Shown here piece after piece: positions 23,530-29,576 of a stretch of DNA of 64,000 nt; the first letter of the stretch is position 1, and each line of letters starts with the position of its first letter. The notes beneath the pieces are model-generated. The model saw nothing but the letters and a program-made list of their open reading frames with translations. It was not told the DNA's origin and did not search any database. The translations under genes were made by a program, and so were the position numbers. Source of the DNA: Eubacteriales bacterium (GTDB taxonomy: Bacteria > Bacillota > Clostridia > Lachnospirales > Lachnospiraceae); contig JAUNGM010000005.1 of NCBI GenBank assembly GCA_030524545.1, forward strand, positions 62,001 through 126,000. The letters are read 5' to 3'.

Positions 23530-24687
23530 ATGCAGTTTTCCAAAAGATTGGATTTGTTTGGAGATGAAATTTTTGCTGCTCTGAATGACCGGCGTCTGGA
23601 ACTGGAAGAGCAGGGAATGAAGATTTATAATATGAGCGTGGGAACTCCTGATTTTCACACGCCTGATCATATCAAGAAAGCATTGATGGATGCGGCTGCA
23701 GACGATGCCAACTGGAGGTACAGCCTGCGTGATCTGCCGGAACTTCTCGAGGCTGTCTGCTCCTATTATCAGCGCCGTTTTCAGGTGGAGATCACCCCTG
23801 ATATGGTCATGTCCGTATACGGCAGCCAGGAAGGAATGGGCCATCTGGGAATGACACTCTGCGACGAGGGAGATCTTGTGCTGCTCCCCGACCCCTGCTA
23901 TCCCGTTTTTGCGGCAGGAAGCAAACTTGGCGGAGCAATTCCTTACTATTATCCTCTGACAGCAGAGCATGATTTTCTTCCCTACGTTGCCGAAATCCCG
24001 GAAGAGATCGCACGCAAAGCAAAATATATGGTAGTCTCCCTTCCGTCGAATCCTGTGGGCAGCATCGCCACCCCCGGATTGTATGAGGAAATCATTGCTT
24101 TTGCAAAGAAATATGACATTCTTATCATTCATGATAATGCATACAGTGACATTATTTTTGACGGAGCATACGGCGGAAGCTTCCTTTCCACTCCCGGTGC
24201 AAGAGAAGTAGGCGTAGAATTTTTCAGCCTTTCCAAGTCCTTCAATGTAACCGGTGCCAGAATCAGTTTTCTTGTGGGACGCCCGGATGTGATCGCGGCC
24301 CTGCGCAAGCTCCGAAGCCAGATTGACTTCGGAATGTTCCTTCCCATACAGAAGGCAGCCATTGCGGCCCTGAACGGCCCCCTGGAAAGTGTGAAGGAAC
24401 AGTGCCGGGACTATGAGGAACGGCGAAATGCTCTCTGTGACGGACTGCGCAGCATCGGCTGGGATCTGCCCAATGGCAAGGGAACCATGTTTGTATGGGC
24501 AAGGCTTCCCGGCGGACGTACAGACAGCATGAACTTCTGTATGGAATTAATGGAAAAAGCCGGTGTCATTGTCACTCCGGGAGCCAGCTTCGGGCCTCAT
24601 GGAGAAGGTTACGTCCGGTTCGCTCTGGTGCTTCCTCCTGACAAGATCCGGGAAGTAATTGAAGCAATCCGTAGAAGCGGATTATAA
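23530..24687 (+). CDS. Class I/II PLP-dependent aminotransferase
   Basis: A 385-residue fold-type I aminotransferase. The PLP lysine is in FFSLSKSFNVTGARISF (Lys about 236), with upstream YGSQEGMGHL, LPDPCYPVF, SLPSNPVG and IIHDNAYSDI, the family's cofactor-binding segments. It resembles the LL-diaminopimelate/alanine aminotransferase branch; the exact substrate cannot be told. The ATG at 23530 with AAAGAGGG is preferred to the upstream frame start at 23461. Monocistronic with a strong terminator. Confidence 0.9.
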   Translation: MQFSKRLDLFGDEIFAALNDRRLELEEQGMKIYNMSVGTPDFHTPDHIKKALMDAAADDANWRYSLRDLPELLEAVCSYYQRRFQVEITPDMVMSVYGSQEGMGHLGMTLCDEGDLVLLPDPCYPVFAAGSKLGGAIPYYYPLTAEHDFLPYVAEIPEEIARKAKYMVVSLPSNPVGSIATPGLYEEIIAFAKKYDILIIHDNAYSDIIFDGAYGGSFLSTPGAREVGVEFFSLSKSFNVTGARISFLVGRPDVIAALRKLRSQIDFGMFLPIQKAAIAALNGPLESVKEQCRDYEERRNALCDGLRSIGWDLPNGKGTMFVWARLPGGRTDSMNFCMELMEKAGVIVTPGASFGPHGEGYVRFALVLPPDKIREVIEAIRRSGL

Positions 24688-24695
24688 AAATGACT

Positions 24696-24765
24696 AAAAG
24701 CCCCTGCCGGACAGCTTTTGGGATAAATAATTTTATCCTGTCAGACCATCCGCAGGGGCTTTTTT
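24696..24765 (+). terminator. Terminator of the aminotransferase gene
   Basis: AAAAGCCCCTGC (about 24696-24707) pairs with GCAGGGGCTTTT (24752-24763), then TTTTT. The long loop holds inner pairs GACAG/CTGTC and GGATAAA/TTTATCC, making one extended, nearly continuous stem. Confidence 0.9.
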
Positions 24766-24787
24766 CATTTGTAATTTGTAACTGTTC

Positions 24788-24832
24788 AGGCTCGTCACAG
24801 TTACTGCTTAATGAACAGTTACGATAATTTTA
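24788..24832. repeat. Inverted repeat with GTAACTGTTCA arms
   Basis: GTAACTGTTCA and TGAACAGTTAC (11-bp arms) flank a 24-nt centre that itself contains CACAGTTACTG. It lies just past the citrate synthase stop. Words of the same family (GTTACTGTT) occur at 10355 and 12595, so it may belong to a dispersed intergenic repeat, or act as the citrate synthase terminator (the minus-strand tail is not T-rich). Confidence 0.5.
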
Positions 24833-24833
24833 C

Positions 24834-26216
24834 TTATTTTCTCTCCCCGATCGGTACGAAATCCGTATGATGTCCCACATATTTATAAGCAGGACGGATG
24901 ATCTTGCTGGCATTGAGCAGTTCTTCCAGACGATGGGCACTCCATCCGGGAATACGCGCAATAGCAAAGATCGGGGTGAACAGTTCCTTGGGAATGCCAA
25001 GCATGGTATATACAAATCCGCTGTAGAAATCCACATTTGCGCAGACATTCTTAAACAGCTTACGCTGTTCCATGATCAGTCTGCCCGCCAGCCGCTCAAC
25101 CAGTTCATAAAGGGCAAATTCATCATTCAGGCCCTTTTCCTCTGCAAGCTGTCCCGCAAATTTCTTCAGGATCACTTCACGAGGGTCAGACAGGGTATAA
25201 ACTGCATGTCCCATACCGTAGATCAGGCCGGAACGGTCAAACGCCTGTTTATCCAGAATCTTATGAAGATATGCCTCCACTTCTTCCTCATTGGTCCAGT
25301 CTTCAATATGAGCTTTGATATCTTCGAACATATCCTGTACCTTCAGATTTGCACCGCCATGCCGCGGTCCCTTCAGGGAACCGATGGAGGCTGCCACTGA
25401 AGAATAAGTATCTGTTCCGGAGGAGGTGACAACATGGGTGGTAAAGGTAGAGTTATTACCGCCGCCGTGCTCTGCATGAAGGATCAGTGCAATATCCAGG
25501 ACTTTTGCTTCCAGTTCCGTATATTTCCCATCCGGGCGGAGCATCAGCAGAATATTCTCAGCAAGAGAAAGCCCTTTCTCCGGATTACGGATGAACAGTG
25601 TTTCGTCCTTACGGAAATGGCGGTAGGAATGGTAGGAATACACTGCGATCAAAGGAAGCTTGGCAATCAATTCCAGACACTGACGCAGCACATTGCATGC
25701 GGAAATATCCTCCGGATTGGAATCATATGTATAAAGAGTCAGGATACAGCGCTGCATGGAGTTCATGATATTGGCGTTGGAAGCCTTCATGACAACGTCA
25801 CGGACAAAACGTCCGCTTAAGGTTTCCAGTTCAAACATCACATCCACAAACTTCCTCAGTTCTTCCTCACTTGGCAATCTGCCGAACAAAAGCAGATAAA
25901 CAGTCTCTTCAAAACCAAATTTGCGGCCGTTCAGTCCTTTTACCAGATCATAAATATTATATCCCTGATAATACAGGCTTCCTTCTGCAGGAATCTTACG
26001 GCCATTGATCAGGTCATAGGCATTTACATCGGAAACCTCTGTCAGTCCGGTAAGAACACCCTTACCTGCAGAATCACGAAGACCTCTTTTTACATCATAT
26101 TCCACATACAGATTCGGATCAATGCGGTGATTCTTCAACAATTCATCCTGCAGCTGCAGAATGGAATGCTTCAGCTCGCCCATCTCATCCAGGTTCATCA
26201 TTTCATTTTCAGTCAT
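24834..26216 (-). CDS. Citrate synthase family protein
   Basis: Condenses acetyl-CoA (or propionyl-CoA) with oxaloacetate to citrate (or methylcitrate). The 460-residue protein shows the catalytic residues in HAEHGGGNNS (His about 246), GPRHGG, GMGHAVYTLSDPR (His about 336) and VDFYSGF (Asp about 395). It has an N-terminal extension of about 60 residues typical of the clostridial type. Start ATG with AAGGAGGAATT. It is far from, and opposite in function to, the citrate lyase operon; simultaneous activity would be futile, so separate regulation is expected. Citrate is the likelier product, as no methylcitrate genes are nearby. Confidence 0.92.
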   Translation of the reverse strand: MTENEMMNLDEMGELKHSILQLQDELLKNHRIDPNLYVEYDVKRGLRDSAGKGVLTGLTEVSDVNAYDLINGRKIPAEGSLYYQGYNIYDLVKGLNGRKFGFEETVYLLLFGRLPSEEELRKFVDVMFELETLSGRFVRDVVMKASNANIMNSMQRCILTLYTYDSNPEDISACNVLRQCLELIAKLPLIAVYSYHSYRHFRKDETLFIRNPEKGLSLAENILLMLRPDGKYTELEAKVLDIALILHAEHGGGNNSTFTTHVVTSSGTDTYSSVAASIGSLKGPRHGGANLKVQDMFEDIKAHIEDWTNEEEVEAYLHKILDKQAFDRSGLIYGMGHAVYTLSDPREVILKKFAGQLAEEKGLNDEFALYELVERLAGRLIMEQRKLFKNVCANVDFYSGFVYTMLGIPKELFTPIFAIARIPGWSAHRLEELLNASKIIRPAYKYVGHHTDFVPIGERK

Positions 26217-26502
26217 AATAATTCCTCCTTCTGTTTGGTTCGGCTATTTTTCCAAATACCCTTTCCAAATGTTCTTTCCCAAAATAATTCCTTTTGTTTG
26301 TAAAACAGAAATATATACAAAAAAACACCTCTTGCGATACATCTTCGTAATCGGTGCTAAAAATGACTATTGAATTGTTCCTGTAATATTTTACTATATT
26401 ACACGACTAAAGGAAAAATTGCAATCCTTTTTTTATCTTTTCTTTTTTATATTTTGTTTCTGTTCGTTTTCTTTTTGTCATTTTCACTTCAGCCAATAGC
26501 CA
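26217..26502 (-). promoter_or_regulatory. Promoter and long leader of citrate synthase
   Basis: Minus strand TTGCAA (26419-26424), 17-nt spacer and TAATAT (26396-26401) predict a leader of about 175 nt. Within it, CACC...GGTG with an inner GAT/ATC pair (26326-26356) is followed by seven T (26319-26325), a weak terminator-like element. The rest (26430-26502) is T-rich and without a convincing gene. Confidence 0.45.
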
Positions 26503-26542
26503 ACCGAAAGAAAGAACAACCCGGGCTGTTCTTTTCTTCGGT
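26503..26542 (-). terminator. Hairpin at the end of the DegV gene
   Basis: ACCGAA..AAGAACA pairs with TGTTCTT..TTCGGT around a CCCGGG loop on the minus strand, 20 nt after the DegV stop. The tail (TGGCTATTGGC) is not T-rich, so termination may be partial. Confidence 0.5.
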
Positions 26543-26559
26543 GTCTCTCTCACTTCACG

Positions 26560-27447
26560 CTACTTCTTGTCCGGCCGCCCTGGTCTGCAGGAGCATCCGA
26601 TTCCCAGTGCCCCGGCTCCTGTATGGCAGCAAACTCCAAGGGACAGATAATCACACATCACCTTATGGCCTGGAAATGCCTCTTCAATCTCATGTACCCA
26701 TTGTTCTGTTTCTTCCGCTGAAGCCGCAGATGCAGCCATAAGACAGATTTCTCCTCTGTCATACCATTCCTTAAAACGGGTATCCAGATCCTCCCTCAGA
26801 GCCTCGATCATAATCTTTCTTGCTTTTGCAAATCCTCTGCATTTCTTATAGCTATCCAGTTTCCCCACATCCAGCTGAAGAACCGGCTTAATGTGCAGCA
26901 CACTTCCGATGGCGGCTGCCGCAGGAGTAACTCTCCCGCCTTTTTTCAGATATTCCAGCGTATCTACGCCAATATAAATCGACATTTTGTCTCTGGCATC
27001 CTCGATGATTTCCTTAATCTGTGCAGCACCGTAGCCTTCTTCAATCAATTCAAGAGAATCCAGGATAGAACGGTGCAGCGGCGTAGCCGTTCTTCCATGA
27101 TCGACCACAAATACCTTATCTCTGTATTTCTCTTCCTCGGCTATCGCTGCCGCCGTCATATAGGAACCACTCAGCCCGCTGCTCAGAGGCATGTACAGAA
27201 TCTGCTTATATTCTGCAAGTGCCTCATCCCATATATTCATTACGTCAGCCGGGGAGGGTTGGGAAGTGGAAACATCCGCACCTCCTTCAAGCTTCTCAAA
27301 AAACGCTTCTCTTGACAGCGTAACACCCTCGTAAAAACATTCCCCATCAATATAAAACGGCATAGGAAGCACCCGAATCCCTATTTTCTTCGCCTCTTCC
27401 TGAGAAATGCTGCTGTGGCTGTCTGTTACAATTCCAATCTCTTTCAT
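26560..27447 (-). CDS. DegV-family fatty-acid-binding protein
   Basis: A 295-residue DegV protein; family members bind a fatty acid and in Firmicutes some (FakB) present it to the kinase FakA for phosphorylation and entry into phospholipid synthesis. Visible motifs are IVTDSHSSIS at the start, VSTSQPSP, PLSSGLSGSY and KPVLQLDVGKL. The ATG at 27445-27447 (AAAGGCGATT site) replaces the slightly longer frame start. It follows the MBL hydrolase gene by 17 nt, so the two are co-transcribed. The C-terminus is cysteine-rich (CCHTGAGALGIGCSC), as in several DegV proteins. Confidence 0.9.
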   Translation of the reverse strand: MKEIGIVTDSHSSISQEEAKKIGIRVLPMPFYIDGECFYEGVTLSREAFFEKLEGGADVSTSQPSPADVMNIWDEALAEYKQILYMPLSSGLSGSYMTAAAIAEEEKYRDKVFVVDHGRTATPLHRSILDSLELIEEGYGAAQIKEIIEDARDKMSIYIGVDTLEYLKKGGRVTPAAAAIGSVLHIKPVLQLDVGKLDSYKKCRGFAKARKIMIEALREDLDTRFKEWYDRGEICLMAASAASAEETEQWVHEIEEAFPGHKVMCDYLSLGVCCHTGAGALGIGCSCRPGRPDKK

Positions 27448-27464
27448 ATAATCGCCTTTCAAAG

Positions 27465-28289
27465 TTATATCTCCAAAATACTTCCTGCTGACAGATAGTG
27501 AATCTGGCTGCCCATTTCTTCGCGGAGCATTTCGTATGCTTCCACGCTCGTACAGTGGCAGGTATAATATTTGCAGGGATGATTTTTCAGTTTCTCTGCC
27601 ATACCGGTACAGAACATTTTCTGCTCCTCCTGCCGGGGATAGGCTTTCATCAGGTGCATTCCTCCTATGACATACTGAATACCTGACGGTGCAAATGTCT
27701 CAGCTTTTTTCAGGATATTAACGATGCCATTGTGGGCACAGCCGGCAAACAGTACCATCTTGTCCCCTTCCTTCAATAGCAGGTTCTGTTCATGCATAAA
27801 CAGATCAGGAATATGATGCCCGTTCATAGAAGCAAACAGGCTGTCATTCGCAGGGGAATAGCATTCTCTTCCCGTAACTCCTGCAAAAATCCGGATTCCC
27901 GCATCCAATTGATAATCTCCCGTATGCGTCACCACTCTGGGATTCTCCCTCCACTGCGGCGGCAGACCGATATAGCGGTTGACTCCGTCCGGGTCATGGG
28001 CATAAAACTCTCCCAACGCCTTTTTCTGGATATGTATCTCTGCCTGGGAATTAGCCTTCAGGAAGGCTGCAATCCCGCCTCCATGGTCATAATGTCCATG
28101 GGAAAGAATCGCCAGGTCAACGCTTCCAATATCCACACCGAGTTTCTTCGCATTCTCCAGAAACCCTCCGTCCTGGCCCATATCAAACAGTATCTTATGA
28201 CCTCTTGTCTCAATGTAAAAGCTCAGTCCATGGCTGCATACAAACTCCTGTGAAACAGCCGTGTTTTCCATTAACGTAACAATACGCAT
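27465..28289 (-). CDS. MBL-fold metallo-hydrolase (COG1237-like)
   Basis: A 274-residue metallo-beta-lactamase-fold protein with the metal-binding SHGHYDHGGG, a further ligand in FAGCAHNGIVN and a late GGMHL. The family includes proteins annotated as dihydropterin ribofuranosylaminobenzene phosphate synthases in archaea; in Firmicutes the role is unknown. The start at 28289 has AAAGGGGAG, unlike the longer frame. The operon continues into DegV. It is divergent from the small alarmone synthetase with back-to-back promoters. Confidence 0.85.
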   Translation of the reverse strand: MRIVTLMENTAVSQEFVCSHGLSFYIETRGHKILFDMGQDGGFLENAKKLGVDIGSVDLAILSHGHYDHGGGIAAFLKANSQAEIHIQKKALGEFYAHDPDGVNRYIGLPPQWRENPRVVTHTGDYQLDAGIRIFAGVTGRECYSPANDSLFASMNGHHIPDLFMHEQNLLLKEGDKMVLFAGCAHNGIVNILKKAETFAPSGIQYVIGGMHLMKAYPRQEEQKMFCTGMAEKLKNHPCKYYTCHCTSVEAYEMLREEMGSQIHYLSAGSILEI

Positions 28290-28314
28290 TCGGCTTACTC
28301 CCCTTTCCCCTACT

Positions 28315-28343
28315 ATCATACCCTCCAAAAATAGGATTTACAA
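28315..28343 (-). promoter_or_regulatory. Promoter of the MBL hydrolase-DegV operon
   Basis: Minus strand TTGTAA (28338-28343), 17-nt spacer, TATGAT (28315-28320); the -35 boxes of this and the divergent alarmone synthetase promoter are only 7 nt apart. Confidence 0.65.
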
Positions 28344-28350
28344 TAGAAAT

Positions 28351-28379
28351 TTGATAAATTTTCCCTTTTGCATTATAAT
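28351..28379 (+). promoter_or_regulatory. Promoter of the small alarmone synthetase
   Basis: TTGATA (28351-28356), 17-nt spacer, TATAAT (28374-28379). The leader is about 125 nt and contains a short upstream frame. Confidence 0.75.
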
Positions 28380-28467
28380 AAAAAATAGTGAAGCTATTCG
28401 CTGCGGTGCGATTTGTAAAGCAAATTACAGAGGTTCCCGCAGTTTTATGAAGTGCGAAATGAACTGA

Positions 28468-28500
28468 ATGAATATCATAGACCATATGCAGGAGGATTGA
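28468..28500 (+). other. Ten-codon upstream open frame overlapping the alarmone synthetase ribosome site
   Basis: ATG at 28468 opens the frame MNIIDHMQED and the stop TGA is at 28498-28500. The GGAGG ribosome site of the synthetase (28491-28495) lies inside the last codons. A still shorter frame, MKCEMN, ends just before it. There is no clear ribosome site for the upstream frame, so translation is uncertain. Confidence 0.35.
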
Positions 28501-28510
28501 ACGAACATTT

Positions 28511-29188
28511 ATGGAAACTAAAGATACAACACAGTGGCTGGACACCTCTGACCCTCAGAAATTTATAGAAAATACTGCAAAGTTTAATAATCTGATGATG
28601 ATGTACCGGTGTGCCATCCGTGAGGTCCGCACCAAGCTGGAGGTCCTGAATGATGAGTTTTCCGTAGAAAACAAGCGTAACCCTATTTCCTTCATCAAAA
28701 CCAGAATTAAAAAGCCGGAGAGCATTTACCGGAAGCTCCAGAAAACCGGCCATGCATTTACTCCCGAAAACATCAGCACACAGCTCAACGACGTAGCCGG
28801 CATACGTGTGGTGTGTGCGTTTGTAGATGATATCTATACGATCGCAGATCTGTTGTCAGGCCAGGATGATATCACAGTCCTGAAGATCAAAGACTATATT
28901 AAAAACCCCAAGCCTAACGGCTACCGCAGTTATCACATGATCGTAGAAATCCCCGTGTTTTTCTCCAAAGGCAAAACACCTATGAAGGTGGAGATCCAGA
29001 TCCGCACCAATGGGATGGACTTCTGGGCAACTCTGGAACACCAGCTCCGGTACAAAAAAGGAATTGAGGAGATGGACGGATATGAGGAGGTGAGCAAGGA
29101 GCTTCTGGAATGTGCTGCTGCCGTTATCAGTATGGACAATGAACTGCAGATAATCAAAGATAAGATCGGTGAATTTCACGATATTTGA
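28511..29188 (+). CDS. Small (p)ppGpp synthetase (RelP/YjbM-like)
   Basis: A 225-residue alarmone synthetase that moves pyrophosphate from ATP to GDP or GTP. It has only the synthetase domain (about residues 60-190), with GIRVVCAFVDDIYTIA, KPNGYRSYHMIVE and VEIQIRTNGMDFWATLEH, the substrate-binding segments. There is no hydrolase, TGS or ACT domain, so it is a stand-alone SAS rather than a Rel enzyme. Glu and Tyr residues of the active site are present. The GGAGG site is unusually far from the ATG (about 15 nt). It has its own promoter, divergent from the MBL-DegV operon. Confidence 0.92.
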   Translation: METKDTTQWLDTSDPQKFIENTAKFNNLMMMYRCAIREVRTKLEVLNDEFSVENKRNPISFIKTRIKKPESIYRKLQKTGHAFTPENISTQLNDVAGIRVVCAFVDDIYTIADLLSGQDDITVLKIKDYIKNPKPNGYRSYHMIVEIPVFFSKGKTPMKVEIQIRTNGMDFWATLEHQLRYKKGIEEMDGYEEVSKELLECAAAVISMDNELQIIKDKIGEFHDI

Positions 29189-29518
29189 AGACGTTGTTTC
29201 CCGAGAAATACGGCATTTTCCGGCACTGATTTTTTTTCGGATTTTCAGTGTTTTTGTCATATTTTCAGATAAGTTCGATTATATTACTCTATTTTTTATT
29301 AAAATATACAAAATATTCTGTTGAAACTTTGTGCAATATAGAATATATTATATTTTTAGGTAATATGATACAATAATTTCAGATGATATTATAAATACTA
29401 GAGAATTTCTACAAAAGATACGAATATAGACTTCTCGCCTGCATAATTCTATGATTTCTGGCGTATTTCTTTCTGGAGTTCCCGTACTCTGACTTCTAAA
29501 GAAAAAAATAAAGTCTGC
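29189..29518 (+). other. Gene-free A/T-rich region with an orphan promoter
   Basis: No convincing gene. TTGAAA (29321-29326), 17-nt spacer and TATATT (29344-29349) form a plus-strand promoter that would read about 210 nt into the bidirectional hairpin at 29525-29559 without meeting an open frame. A possible small RNA, or simply A/T-rich noise. Confidence 0.3.
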
Positions 29519-29564
29519 AAAAACGCCCTTTCCAATGCCTGGCTGCATTGAGAAAGGGCATTTT
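29519..29564 (-). terminator. Terminator of the tri-domain methyltransferase gene
   Basis: GCCCTTTCTCAATGC pairs with GCATTGGAAAGGGC around CAGCCAG, followed on the minus strand by GTTTTTGC. On the plus strand the tail is ATTTTGTT, so it may stop transcription both ways. Confidence 0.8.
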
Positions 29565-29576
29565 GTTGCACCTGTT

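Noticed and set aside
29348-29548. 66-residue minus-strand frame in the gap after the alarmone synthetase
   Set aside because: No ribosome site, overlaps a terminator stem, and its composition is that of A/T-rich random sequence.
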